Assembly (NCBI RefSeq): GCF_900108945.1
Contig: NZ_FNYE01000034.1
Location: 1-64,000, forward strand
Length of the DNA: 64,000 bases
Source: Paraburkholderia diazotrophica
Lineage (GTDB): Bacteria > Pseudomonadota > Gammaproteobacteria > Burkholderiales > Burkholderiaceae
Direction: 5' to 3'
Shown here: piece after piece, positions 46,334 to 55,636 of the stretch
Position numbering within the stretch: the stretch's first letter is position 1
Layout: each line of letters starts with the position of its first letter
Notes under the pieces: generated by a model
What the model was told of the DNA's origin: nothing
The model's database searches: none
The model's input: only the letters and a program-made list of their open reading frames with translations
Position numbers and translations under genes: made by a program

Positions 46334-47785
46334 ATGACAACCCTGATTCGCGGCGGCACCGTGATCGATGCCGACCGCACGCATAGAGCCGACGTATTGA
46401 TCGCGGACCCGCAGGACGGCGGCACGATCCTGCAGATCGACCGCACGATCGATCCGCCCGAGGGCGCGAAGATCGTCGACGCGCACGATCAGTACGTGAT
46501 GCCCGGCGGCATCGATCCGCACACGCACATGGAGCTGCCGTTCATGGGCACGACGGCGAGCGACGATTTCTATACGGGCACGGCGGCGGGCCTGTCGGGC
46601 GGCACGACGAGCATCATCGACTTCGTGATCCCGAGCCCAAAGCAGCCGCTCATGGATGCGTTCAGGCAATGGCGTAGTTGGGCCGAAAAGGCATCGGCGG
46701 ATTATGGCTTTCATGTGGCAGTCACGTGGTGGGACGAGTCGGTGTATCGCGACATGGGCACGCTCGTGCATGAGCACGGCGTGTCGAGCTTCAAGCACTT
46801 CATGGCCTACAAGAACGCGATCATGGCGGACGACGAAGTGCTCGTGAACAGCTTCTCGCGTTCTCTCGAACTCGGCGCGCTGCCCACGGTACATGCGGAG
46901 AACGGCGAGCTCGTGTTCCAGTTGCAGAAGCAACTTCTAGCGAAGGGATTCACGGGGCCGGAGGCGCATCCGTTGTCGCGTCCGCCCGAAGTGGAAGGCG
47001 AGGCCGCGAATCGCGCGATTCGCATTGCGCAGGTGCTCGGCGTGCCTGTGTACATCGTGCACGTGTCCGCGAAAGAGGCCGTCGAAGCAATCTCGCGCGC
47101 GCGCAACGAAGGGCAGCGTGTCTTCGGCGAAGTGTTGCCCGGCCATCTCGTGATAGACGAATCCGTGTATCGCGACCGCGACTGGACGCGTGCCGCCGCG
47201 CATGTGATGAGCCCGCCGTTTCGCACGAGCGAGCATCGCGAGGCGTTGTGGCGCGGCCTGCAATCGGGTCAGCTCCATACGACGGCCACCGACCATTGCG
47301 TGTTCTGCGCGTCGCAGAAAGCGATGGGCCGCGAGGACTTCACGAAGATTCCGAACGGCTGCGGCGGTGTCGAGGACCGGATGTCGGTGCTGTGGCACGA
47401 GGGCGTGAACCGCGGACGCATCACGCCGAACGAGTTCGTGCGCATCACATCGACGAACGCTGCGCAAATCTTCAACCTCTATCCGCGCAAAGGCGCGGTG
47501 GAGGTCGGCGCGGACGCGGACCTCGTCATCTGGGACCCGGCCGCGACGAAGACGATCTCGGTGAAGACGCATCATCAGAAGGTCGACTTCAACGTCTTCG
47601 AAGGGATGACGGTGCAGGGCGTCGCGATGCACACGTTCACGCGCGGCGCGCATGCATGGGCCGACGGCGATCTGCGTGCTCAGCGCGGCGCGGGTCAGTA
47701 CCTGAAGCGCCCGCCCAATGCCGCGTACTACGACGCGGTGCGGGTCGCCAACAAGCTGAAGGAGCCGCATCCCGTCGAACGCTGA
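46334..47785 (+). CDS. hydA: Dihydropyrimidinase (D-hydantoinase)
   Basis: 483-residue amidohydrolase. Binuclear Zn site: DPHTH (His63, His65), the carboxylated Lys160 in FKHFMAYK, His in VPVYIVHVSAKEA, and Asp in TATDHCVF. It opens dihydrouracil or dihydrothymine to N-carbamoyl-beta-amino acids, the middle step between PreTA and the ureidopropionase. GGAGGAGG before the ATG is a near-ideal ribosome site. Length is normal. Confidence 0.93.
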   Translation: MTTLIRGGTVIDADRTHRADVLIADPQDGGTILQIDRTIDPPEGAKIVDAHDQYVMPGGIDPHTHMELPFMGTTASDDFYTGTAAGLSGGTTSIIDFVIPSPKQPLMDAFRQWRSWAEKASADYGFHVAVTWWDESVYRDMGTLVHEHGVSSFKHFMAYKNAIMADDEVLVNSFSRSLELGALPTVHAENGELVFQLQKQLLAKGFTGPEAHPLSRPPEVEGEAANRAIRIAQVLGVPVYIVHVSAKEAVEAISRARNEGQRVFGEVLPGHLVIDESVYRDRDWTRAAAHVMSPPFRTSEHREALWRGLQSGQLHTTATDHCVFCASQKAMGREDFTKIPNGCGGVEDRMSVLWHEGVNRGRITPNEFVRITSTNAAQIFNLYPRKGAVEVGADADLVIWDPAATKTISVKTHHQKVDFNVFEGMTVQGVAMHTFTRGAHAWADGDLRAQRGAGQYLKRPPNAAYYDAVRVANKLKEPHPVER

Positions 47786-48278
47786 ACCGCATCTGGGCAC
47801 TGAACCTCGATCGGGCTCGATCTGGCTGCACGACACGAACGGCCGCTTCGCCTCGCAGGGCAGGAGCGGCCGTTGCTATTTTCGGTTATGCTTCCGGCCT
47901 CGCTGCGGGAGCGGCTTTCGATGCACCACAGCGCGCCGTGCAAGGAACGGGTAAGGACGGCAACAACGGGAGCGGCAGATCGACGCCGAAGCCATCGCGA
48001 AGCGATAGCAACGAATACGCAGACGCAACGCGACGACGAAGCAAATCGACGTGCTGCACGTCAACGCCCCATGCAGCGCAAGGATTCCCGTGCGTCCGTA
48101 TACTTGCGCATTGCCAACCTCTCTGTTTCGGTCCAGTTTATTCCGCCGCGGCATATATATAAGCCTTCAAATGCGTTGTGGAAATAAGGACCGTTTGCTA
48201 CAGTCCGCCCACGCTGCCGGACGGGTGTTCCGGCAGACGCACGCACAACCGGATAAAACGAACCTCGGAGCACACATC
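47786..48278. other. Gap between dihydropyrimidinase and the ABC transporter
   Basis: About 490 nt. The first part has the hairpin terminator at 47838-47883; the rest has no convincing gene. TATATATAA near 48154-48162 may be the -10 region of the ABC operon, so the transporter is probably a separate transcript. Confidence 0.5.
47838..47883 (+). terminator. Probable terminator of the pyrimidine operon
   Basis: AACGGCCGCT pairs perfectly with AGCGGCCGTT around a 17-nt loop, followed by GCTATTTTC, a weak T-run. Confidence 0.6.
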
Positions 48279-49061
48279 ATGAAGTCGATTCGATCCCTCC
48301 TGCTGATCGGCCTGCTGCAAGTCGCGACGGCCACGGCCGCGTTCGCTGCCGACGACCTCTCGAAGATCAAGTCCGCCGGCGAGATCAAGTTCGGCACGGA
48401 AGGCACGTACGCGCCGTTCACGTTCCACGATGCGTCGAACCAGCTGACGGGCTTCGACGTCGAAATCGGCCGCGCGATCGCGCAGAAACTGGGCGTGAAG
48501 CCGGTGTTCGTCGAAGGCAAATGGGACGGCCTGATCGCCGGTCTCGACGCGAACCGCTACGACGCCGTGATCAACGAAGTGGCCGTCACCGATGCGCGCA
48601 AGCAGAAGTACGACTTCTCCACGCCGTACATCACGTCGCACGCGGCGCTGATCGTGCGTGCTGACAACAGCGCGATCAAGACCTTCGACGACCTGAAGGG
48701 CAAGAAGTCGGCCAACACGCTGACCAGCAACTTCGGCAAGATCGCTGCCGCGCACGGCGCTGAAGTGGTCCCCGTGCAGGGCTTCAACGAATCGATCGAT
48801 CTGCTGACGTCGGGCCGCGTCGATGCGACGGTCAACGACTCGCTATCGTTCCTCGACTTCAAGAAGCACAAGCCGGACGCGAAGGTGAAGATCGCCGCGA
48901 TCGACACGTCGTCGGATAGCTCGGACAAGTCGGCGGTGCTGATCCGCAAGGGCAATCCGGAACTGCAGGCCGCGATCAATAAGGCGCTCGCCGATATCAA
49001 GGCCGACGGTACATACGAGAAAATCTCGAACAAGTACTTCGGCAAAGACGTTTCGCAATAA
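48279..49061 (+). CDS. Amino acid ABC transporter, periplasmic binding protein (cystine-type)
   Basis: 260 residues with a Sec signal peptide cleaved near AFA-ADDL (about residue 23). The family 3 solute-binding pattern is clear: IKFGTEGTYAPFTFHD, LTGFDVEIGRAIAQKLG, and DAVINEVAVTDARKQKYDFSTPYI. Related proteins bind cystine or polar amino acids. It heads a binding protein-permease-ATPase operon with gaps of 22 and 3 nt. The substrate may be unrelated to the upstream pyrimidine genes. Confidence 0.9.
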   Translation: MKSIRSLLLIGLLQVATATAAFAADDLSKIKSAGEIKFGTEGTYAPFTFHDASNQLTGFDVEIGRAIAQKLGVKPVFVEGKWDGLIAGLDANRYDAVINEVAVTDARKQKYDFSTPYITSHAALIVRADNSAIKTFDDLKGKKSANTLTSNFGKIAAAHGAEVVPVQGFNESIDLLTSGRVDATVNDSLSFLDFKKHKPDAKVKIAAIDTSSDSSDKSAVLIRKGNPELQAAINKALADIKADGTYEKISNKYFGKDVSQ

Positions 49062-49083
49062 GCAAGAAGGGCGAGCCTGAATC

Positions 49084-49761
49084 ATGCCTGCATGGTTGCA
49101 CCTGATGGGGGAATCGCTGTGGCCGCTGCTGTACGCGGGCCTCGTGTTCACCGTGCCGTTGACGCTCGTGTCGTTCGCGATCGGACTCGCGCTGGCGTTC
49201 ATCGTGGCGCTGCTGCGGCTGTTCGGGCCGGCGTGGTCGGTGGCCGTCGTGCGCTTCTACGTGTGGCTGTTTCGCGGCTCGCCGCTGCTCGTTCAGCTGT
49301 TCGTGATCTTCTATGGCCTGCCGAACGTCGGCATCGTGCTCGATCCGTTGACGGCCGCGATCATCGGCTTCTCGCTGAACGTCGGCGCGTATAACTCGGA
49401 AGTGATCCGCGGCGTGATCGAGTCGATCCCAAAAGGGCAGTGGGAAGCGGCGTACTCGATGGGCATGACGCGCGCGCAGGCGCTGCGTCGCGCGATCCTG
49501 CCGCAGGCGGCGCGCGTCGCGTTGCCGCCGCTGTCGAACTCGTTTATCGCGCTCGTGAAGGACACGTCGCTTGCTGCCGTGCTGACCGTGCCGGAGATTT
49601 TCCAGGCCGCGCAGCGCATCGCATCGGTGACGTACGAGCCGCTGATTCTCTATACGGAAGCCGCGCTGATCTATCTCGTGTTCAGCTCCGTGCTGTCCTC
49701 CGCGCAGGTGCGCCTCGAACGCCGCTTCGGCCGCCACGCGCTTTTCACGTCGGGTAGCTGA
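49084..49761 (+). CDS. Amino acid ABC transporter permease
   Basis: 225 residues, about five membrane helices. The HisMQ-type permease pattern includes FRGSPLLVQLFVIFYGLP and the EAA loop EAAYSMGMTRAQALRRAILPQAARVALPP that docks on the ATPase. Probably a homodimer. Starts 22 nt after the binding-protein gene. Confidence 0.92.
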   Translation: MPAWLHLMGESLWPLLYAGLVFTVPLTLVSFAIGLALAFIVALLRLFGPAWSVAVVRFYVWLFRGSPLLVQLFVIFYGLPNVGIVLDPLTAAIIGFSLNVGAYNSEVIRGVIESIPKGQWEAAYSMGMTRAQALRRAILPQAARVALPPLSNSFIALVKDTSLAAVLTVPEIFQAAQRIASVTYEPLILYTEAALIYLVFSSVLSSAQVRLERRFGRHALFTSGS

Positions 49762-49764
49762 ACG

Positions 49765-50532
49765 ATGATTCGCCTCGAAAAAATCGAAAAGTATTTCGGC
49801 GATCATCGCGTGCTGAACAGCGTCGATCTCGCGCTCGAACAGGGCAACGTGACGGCGCTGATCGGCCCGTCGGGCAGCGGCAAGAGCACGCTGTTGCGCT
49901 GCGTGAACCTGCTGGAAATTCCCGAAGCCGGTTCGCTCGAACTCGGCGATCAGCGCATCCCGTTCAGCCGCACGGAAAAGCCGTCGAAGGAAGCGGTGCT
50001 CGCGATTCGCCGCCGCACCGGGATGGTGTTCCAGAACTTTCAGCTGTTCCCGCATCGCACGGTGATCGAGAACGTGATGGAGGGGCTCATCACGGTGCAG
50101 AAGTGGGACCGCGAAAGGGCGCGCGCGCGGGCGCTCGAACTGCTGGAAAAGGTTGGCATCGCGCACAAGGCCGATGCGTGGCCCGTCACGCTGTCGGGCG
50201 GCCAGCAGCAGCGCGTGGCGATTGCGCGGGCGCTCGCGCCGTCGCCGGAAGTGCTGCTGTGCGACGAGCCGACTTCCGCGCTCGATCCGGGCCTCGCCGC
50301 CGAAGTGGTCGAAGTGCTGCGCCAGCTCGCGAAAGAAGGCATGACGATGCTCATGGCCACGCACGATCTGCGGCTCGCCGCATCGATCGCACGCAACGTC
50401 GTGTTCCTGAGCAATGGGTCGATCGTCGAGCAGGGTCATTCGCGCGACATCTTCACGCGGCCGAAGCAGTCGGAAACGGCGAGCTTCGTCTCGACGCTCA
50501 CGCAGACGCTGCCGGATGGCTGGGAAGACTGA
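49765..50532 (+). CDS. Amino acid ABC transporter ATP-binding protein
   Basis: 255 residues. Walker A GPSGSGKST at about 33-41, Q-loop FQNFQLF, signature LSGGQQQR and Walker B LLCDEPTSALD are all intact. It powers the permease encoded 3 nt upstream. The operon ends at a strong terminator. Confidence 0.94.
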   Translation: MIRLEKIEKYFGDHRVLNSVDLALEQGNVTALIGPSGSGKSTLLRCVNLLEIPEAGSLELGDQRIPFSRTEKPSKEAVLAIRRRTGMVFQNFQLFPHRTVIENVMEGLITVQKWDRERARARALELLEKVGIAHKADAWPVTLSGGQQQRVAIARALAPSPEVLLCDEPTSALDPGLAAEVVEVLRQLAKEGMTMLMATHDLRLAASIARNVVFLSNGSIVEQGHSRDIFTRPKQSETASFVSTLTQTLPDGWED

Positions 50533-50577
50533 TCGCCGTATCCCCGATACACGCCGACTCACGTCGACGTATGAATG

Positions 50578-50613
50578 ACAACGAGGGCGCCTGCGGGCGC
50601 CCTTTGTTGTTTT
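50578..50613 (+). terminator. Intrinsic terminator of the ABC operon
   Basis: AGGGCGCC (50584-50591) pairs with GGCGCCCT (50596-50603), extended by ACAAC/GTTGT, and ends in TTT. Confidence 0.85.
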
Positions 50614-50699
50614 GCTCGAGGCCCGCGCTTCGGACGTGCGTCACGCCGGCATCCGGCAGCTACGCTACAATGGCCGTCGCCTTGAACCACGGAACATCG

Positions 50700-51149
50700 A
50701 TGAAGACACGCACTCTGTTGATCGCATGCTGCACGGTTGCCGCCGCTTTGTCCGCGGGATGCGCGTCCGTGTACAAAAATACGAGCGCATGCGAGCAGAT
50801 GATGCGGCAATCGGCGAGGGAGCTTTCCGCCGACGATACGTTGAAGATCGTGCACGCGGGGACAGGCATCCGTGGCAGCCGCGTCGTCGTGGAAGGCACG
50901 CTCGAGCATCCGCAGACGGCATCGGAAGCGGCCGCCGCCAAGCCGCGGAATACGAACATCAACGAAGCCGGCCTGCTCGCGCCCGTCGCTGCCGCGATCG
51001 AAAAGACCAAGCCGCGCAAGACCGTGGTGCCCGCAGCCGTCGAATGCACCTACGACACAAACGGTTTGAGCGCGTTCCGCTGGCTCGCGCCCGCACGCCT
51101 CGCGAAGACGGGCGCGCCCGCCGGAGCCGGAGAGCAAACCGGCGAGTAA
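50700..51149 (+). CDS. Hypothetical lipoprotein
   Basis: 149 residues, signal peptide with lipobox LSAGC (Cys20) and mature start CASVYKNTSACEQMM. The body has no domain I recognise; two further cysteines (residues 29 and about 117, VECTYD) could form a disulfide. Outer-membrane lipoprotein by lipobox. ATG 50700 has only a weak ribosome site (CGGAAC). Single gene between terminators and a second small gene. Confidence 0.7.
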   Translation: MKTRTLLIACCTVAAALSAGCASVYKNTSACEQMMRQSARELSADDTLKIVHAGTGIRGSRVVVEGTLEHPQTASEAAAAKPRNTNINEAGLLAPVAAAIEKTKPRKTVVPAAVECTYDTNGLSAFRWLAPARLAKTGAPAGAGEQTGE

Positions 51150-51283
51150 GGCGAGCGCTGCGAGCGGGGCGAGCGGCGCGGCATGCTGCGCCGCACCTGC
51201 CGCATCCAGGCCGGCATGCTAGGATTTCTGCGTAATGCGGCTACGTTATTGCGGGCACGTTATGCAGCGTTCAGGAGGGCAGC

Positions 51284-51514
51284 ATGGACGGCTTCGTCAG
51301 ACATCACATAGAGGGCGCATCCGTCGACATCGACGTGGTGCCCGTCACGCCGCGCGGCTACTGCGCGCGCTTCCGCATCTTCCGCGACGCCGCCGACAAA
51401 CCCGAATGGCATCAGGTTCACGTGTCGGGCAGCGTGTTCGACACCGCTGAAGAGGCCGAGGAGGCGGCGCGTTCGATGGCGCTCGAGCAGGTGCTCGCGG
51501 GCGGCGGCTCCTAG
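51284..51514 (+). CDS. Hypothetical protein of 76 residues
   Basis: Strong ribosome site (AGGAGGG) 4 nt before ATG 51284. The protein is acidic and soluble: MDGFVRHHIEGASVDIDVVPVT, then a beta-rich middle and an Ala/Glu helix (EEAEEAARSMALEQVLAG). No membrane segment or known motif. It looks like a small conserved cytosolic protein of unknown role. Confidence 0.7.
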   Translation: MDGFVRHHIEGASVDIDVVPVTPRGYCARFRIFRDAADKPEWHQVHVSGSVFDTAEEAEEAARSMALEQVLAGGGS

Positions 51515-51913
51515 TCCTGCGCTTGCGGGCCTGTCGCCTGCACTTTTTTCCATTCAGTGTCGTTTGTGTGGCGCGCTGGCGTCGCACGCGTTCCCTTCGT
51601 TCGCCTTCGATACGCTCGATGCGTTGCGCACGCTCATGTGCGCAGTTTGAGCGGCGTCGCCCGCGAAAGTCGAAGAAATCCGACTTTGGGAGTTTTCTTG
51701 TATTGAGGAATTCACCGTCTCCGTAGGATTTACCTGTCGTAACCGACATCGAAGAAGTGGCGGTACGTAGGAGGCATCTTGCGGAATGTCGGTTCCGTCG
51801 TTCATCGAATACCTTGTCCATATTGATTCGGTATCCAAAGTGATGGAAGCAGAAGCAAATCGTTCGATGCTGCATTTTGGGGAGAGGTGGATTTATCCGT
51901 ATCAAGGTTCTAG
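51515..51913. other. Upstream region of the autotransporter gene
   Basis: About 400 nt without a convincing gene, AT-richer than its surroundings. It includes an inverted repeat AACCGACAT (51741-51749) / ATGTCGGTT (51786-51794) with a 36-nt spacer and probably the adhesin promoter. AAGG stands about 6 nt before the adhesin ATG. Confidence 0.5.
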
Positions 51914-54175
51914 ATGAGCAATGTGCAAAGCGTAGCGCGCGATCAACGCGCGCCGGTTTCTTCTTTGTCGGTTCGTGCGCGAGGCAGCGCTGGCCTGATT
52001 AGCCGAAGCGTCGCTCCTTATGATGCAGTGGGGCGCGTGGGCTGCTTCGATCGCTATGCGCGCGCAGGCATGGCCGTCGCGGTGTTCGGGGCGATCGCAT
52101 GGTTGCCGGCGGCGCGCGCGGCGCCCGTCACCGATTACATCGCCGTCAGCACCAATGTGATGACGGGCGCGCCGACCACCGTGTCGAACGACCTGAATAC
52201 AATGGCGATCGGTCCGTCGGCGAACGCGTCGGGAGACTATGCGCTCGCCGTGGGAGCTGGCGCAGGCGCGGCGCGCGCCGGTTCGACGGCCATCGGTGCG
52301 CGCGTTGCGGCGTTGGGCCTGGACACGACGGTGATTGGCTATAGCGCGTCGACCGGTTTCGACGCGGACAGGGCCGTGTCGATCGGTTACATGTCGGCGG
52401 CGGACGGCGCCGATTCGCTCGCATTCGGTTCGATGTCGATGGCGCGCGGTCAGCGTTCGACGGCGATCGGCGTGAACGCGCTGGTGGGGGACGCAGCCGT
52501 CGACGGGGTGGCCTTGGGCTCGAACAGTGCGGTCATCGCAAGCGGTGCCGTGGCGTTGGGCGCGAATTCAAAAGCCGATCGCGCGAACGTCGTCTCCGTC
52601 GGCAACGCGACGCTCCAGCGGCAGATCGTCAACGTCGCGGCGGGCACAGCGGATACCGATGCCGTCAACGTCAGCCAGTTGCGCGCCGCTGTATCGGCTG
52701 GCGTGCCGGACGCGGTCACATATGACTCGGCGGCCCATGACGCCGTCACGTTGGGTGGCGCAGCAGCGAGTGCGCCCGTCCGGCTCGGCAATGTGGCAAA
52801 CGGTATGGTCGATGCAAGCAGCCACGATGCGATCAACGGCAGCCAGTTGCATGGCCTGAGCGCGAGCGTGGCGTCGGCGTTGGGCGGTGGCGCGGCGGTC
52901 GCAGCGGACGGAACGGTCGTCGCGCCGTCGTATCGTGTCGGTGGCAGCGTGTTTCGCAACGTCGGCGATGCACTCGGCAATCTCGATGGCCGCGTTGCCA
53001 GCAACACGAGTGCAATCAACGATCTCAACGTTGCGCTCGGCAACGTAATGAACAACGGCGTCGAGCCGCGCTATTTCCACGCGAATTCGACGCTCGCCGA
53101 TTCGCTGGCCACGGGCGCCAATTCGGTTGCGATCGGCGGTGGCGCGCAGGCCGCGTTCGAGAATTCGGTCGCGCTCGGTGCGAATGCGGTCGCGGATCGG
53201 GCCAATTCGGTGTCCGTCGGCACGACAGGCGGCGAACGGCAGATCACGCATGTTGCGGCGGGCACAGCCGATACGGATGCCGTCAATGTCGCGCAGTTGA
53301 AGCAGGCAGGACTCGTCGACGAAAACGGCCGCACAACGAGTGCAGTCGTGTACGACCATGCAACTGACCGGGTGGACTATGCGAGCGTGACCTTGGGCCA
53401 GGGCGTGGCTGGCGGCACGGTCCTTCACAATCTGGCCAACGGCGTTCTGGCCAGCGACGCGGTCAATCTCGGTCAGTTGAACGATGTGGTGAATCAGATC
53501 GTCAACGTGCAAACGCAAGGCGCAACGAATCCCTTCGTGAGCGTGAATGGCGACGCCAAGACGGAAGGAGCGGCTGCGACTGGCACGCATGCGACGGCCG
53601 TGGGCGCGAGCGCGACCGCAAACGGCGATCAGGCCACCGCGCTCGGCGCCAATGCACAGGCGAGCGGCCTGACGGCGACGGCTGTTGGCGCGCAAGCTGT
53701 CGCGAACGGCGCAAATGCTTCGGCGTTCGGCGCGGGCAGCCAGGCCGTTGCCAATGGCGCGGTCGCATTGGGCGCGGGTTCCATTGCGGATCGTGCGAAT
53801 GCCGTATCCGTGGGCCGGGCAGGCGGCGAACGGCAGATCGCCAATGTCGCCCCAGGCACGCGCGGCACGGACGCGGTCAACCTGAATCAGTTGAACGCAG
53901 CGATCGATCAGACCCATCAGTCGCTTCATGACCTCGACACGAGCACCCGAAAGGGGATCGCCGCCGCGTCGGCGTTGCAGATCGTCACGCCGTACCTGCC
54001 GGGGCGTACGACGCTCAATGCCGGTATCGCTGGCTATCGAGGGCAGGCGGCGCTCGGTTTTGGTGTATCGCGCTGGAACGACAAGGGGACGATCAACTTC
54101 AATGCGGGCGTCGCGTCGTCGGGCAGTAACAGCACGATTGTGCGAGCCGGCATAGGCATCGTGCTCGGCAACTGA
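51914..54175 (+). CDS. Trimeric autotransporter adhesin (YadA-like)
   Basis: 753 residues. A long N-region precedes the hydrophobic signal core at about 53-70 (AVAVFGAIAWLPAARAA). The passenger has many YadA head repeats (AIGxxAxAxGxxALAxG), and three neck/stalk motifs: NVAAGTADTDAVNVSQL, HVAAGTADTDAVNVAQL and NVAPGTRGTDAVNLNQL. The C-terminal 80 residues form the four-strand YadA anchor. Three chains make one barrel and expose the adhesin on the surface. Unusually, the last residues are VLGN rather than an aromatic residue, and no standard ESPR signal extension is present. Confidence 0.9.
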   Translation: MSNVQSVARDQRAPVSSLSVRARGSAGLISRSVAPYDAVGRVGCFDRYARAGMAVAVFGAIAWLPAARAAPVTDYIAVSTNVMTGAPTTVSNDLNTMAIGPSANASGDYALAVGAGAGAARAGSTAIGARVAALGLDTTVIGYSASTGFDADRAVSIGYMSAADGADSLAFGSMSMARGQRSTAIGVNALVGDAAVDGVALGSNSAVIASGAVALGANSKADRANVVSVGNATLQRQIVNVAAGTADTDAVNVSQLRAAVSAGVPDAVTYDSAAHDAVTLGGAAASAPVRLGNVANGMVDASSHDAINGSQLHGLSASVASALGGGAAVAADGTVVAPSYRVGGSVFRNVGDALGNLDGRVASNTSAINDLNVALGNVMNNGVEPRYFHANSTLADSLATGANSVAIGGGAQAAFENSVALGANAVADRANSVSVGTTGGERQITHVAAGTADTDAVNVAQLKQAGLVDENGRTTSAVVYDHATDRVDYASVTLGQGVAGGTVLHNLANGVLASDAVNLGQLNDVVNQIVNVQTQGATNPFVSVNGDAKTEGAAATGTHATAVGASATANGDQATALGANAQASGLTATAVGAQAVANGANASAFGAGSQAVANGAVALGAGSIADRANAVSVGRAGGERQIANVAPGTRGTDAVNLNQLNAAIDQTHQSLHDLDTSTRKGIAAASALQIVTPYLPGRTTLNAGIAGYRGQAALGFGVSRWNDKGTINFNAGVASSGSNSTIVRAGIGIVLGN

Positions 54176-54320
54176 TCCGGCTTGCACGGCGGGCGCAGCG
54201 CTGCTGCACCGTCGTGATCGCGTTGTGGGCACGCTGTCGTCACACCCCGGCAGCGCTTGCTTCGGCCATAGAGACGAGCAGACGAGCGGTCCTAAGTTCG
54301 GCACGCGACGCGACACTCGC

Positions 54321-55625
54321 TCAAAAAGCGTAGTACGGTCCGTTGCCGGCCGAGGTGAGGCGCGACTCGATCGCGGTATAGATGCGTCGTCCAAAGAAGA
54401 ACGGCAGTCCCCAGTCGAACGCGCTCGATGGACCGCCCAGGTTGTTGAACGCGTAGTTGTTGGTGGCAAACAGCGTTTGCGCGTTGGCGATGGAAAAGTC
54501 CGGCGACGCCGTTGCGCCATTGACGCCCGTCAGTGTCGCCGACAGCGATTGCGTCGACGCGGGGCACCACCAGACACCGCAGCGCGTGAGCGTCGTGCTG
54601 GGGAAAAACAGGCCGTTCGAACCACTATCGATAAAGCTTTGCGAGTACGGTTGTCCGTTCAGGGAGGTGGTGACATAGCCCGTCGTGGTGTTGGCCTTCA
54701 ACACGGTTGCGCTGCCGAGTGTGTTGTTGGCCTGTGTGCCAATGCCGAAGATCATCGATCCGTAGACAGTCGCCTGGCCGCTCGGACCGACCATCGGCAG
54801 GTCGATCACGACGCCGTTGTTGTCGAGCGCGAACCGGCTGATCGGGTTGGTCACTTGCTGGTCGAGCGGCTGTGTGCTCGACACACACGAGCCTGTCGTG
54901 TCGCATGCGTAGTACCAGCGCGGCAGGGCCGACGCGATGCAACCGCCGCCGCAATCGGCGGAGAACAGGCCGACGCCGAGAATGCCGTTCACGCGCAGCG
55001 CCGCGGGCGTCATCATCGGCAGGCCGGAGGCCGCACAGTCTGCGGGGACGGTCGGCATGGATGGATCGGCGATTACCTGGATCGACAGGCTCGGCGCGAG
55101 CTGGCCTGCCATCCGGATATCGGCGGTGCGCACGGCGCCCCATGTATAGCCGGTGCCGAACACGCCGCATTCTCCACTTACGCCGTTCACCGTACCGGCA
55201 GACGCGGTGGCCAACACGGCGGGCAACGCGAGACTCGCGGGCAATTGCGAAGCAAGTACGCGGAACCCTTGCGAGCCGGTATCGACCTGCACGTTGTCGA
55301 TCGTCACGCAGTTTGACGTCCCCGGCGCGCATACCGTCACGCTCGTCGTTAGCATGTTGCGGGTCTGCGTGGGTGTCGACGTGACGACGATCGGTTGGGT
55401 ATTGGGTACCGTCGATTGAGGAACGGTTGCAACGGGCGCGCTGGCCGGGACGGGGGCACTGGCTGTTGGCGAGCCGCTGGCCGGCGAAGGGGGTGTCGAA
55501 GGCGACGAGTTGCCACCCGTGTCCGAACTGCTTGAATTCCCGCCACCGCCGCCGCCACCGCATCCGGGCAATGCGATGAGTACGCCCACGAGAAAGCCAG
55601 GCGCAAGAAGCCGTCTATTCGTCAT
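54321..55625 (-). CDS. DUF3443 family lipoprotein
   Basis: 434 residues. Lipobox PGC (Cys22) follows LIALPG, then a Gly run, a Ser/Pro/Ala-rich linker (about 23-75) and a compact domain with many cysteines and GVGLFSADCGGGC, SGSNGLFF and DTGSQGFRVLAS. The DTGS/DSGS pattern recalls the pepsin-like fold, but catalysis is unproven. The family is common in Burkholderia and unstudied. It follows the DUF2844 gene after 11 nt on the same strand. Confidence 0.82.
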   Translation of the reverse strand: MTNRRLLAPGFLVGVLIALPGCGGGGGGGNSSSSDTGGNSSPSTPPSPASGSPTASAPVPASAPVATVPQSTVPNTQPIVVTSTPTQTRNMLTTSVTVCAPGTSNCVTIDNVQVDTGSQGFRVLASQLPASLALPAVLATASAGTVNGVSGECGVFGTGYTWGAVRTADIRMAGQLAPSLSIQVIADPSMPTVPADCAASGLPMMTPAALRVNGILGVGLFSADCGGGCIASALPRWYYACDTTGSCVSSTQPLDQQVTNPISRFALDNNGVVIDLPMVGPSGQATVYGSMIFGIGTQANNTLGSATVLKANTTTGYVTTSLNGQPYSQSFIDSGSNGLFFPSTTLTRCGVWWCPASTQSLSATLTGVNGATASPDFSIANAQTLFATNNYAFNNLGGPSSAFDWGLPFFFGRRIYTAIESRLTSAGNGPYYAF

Positions 55626-55636
55626 CACGCATCCCG

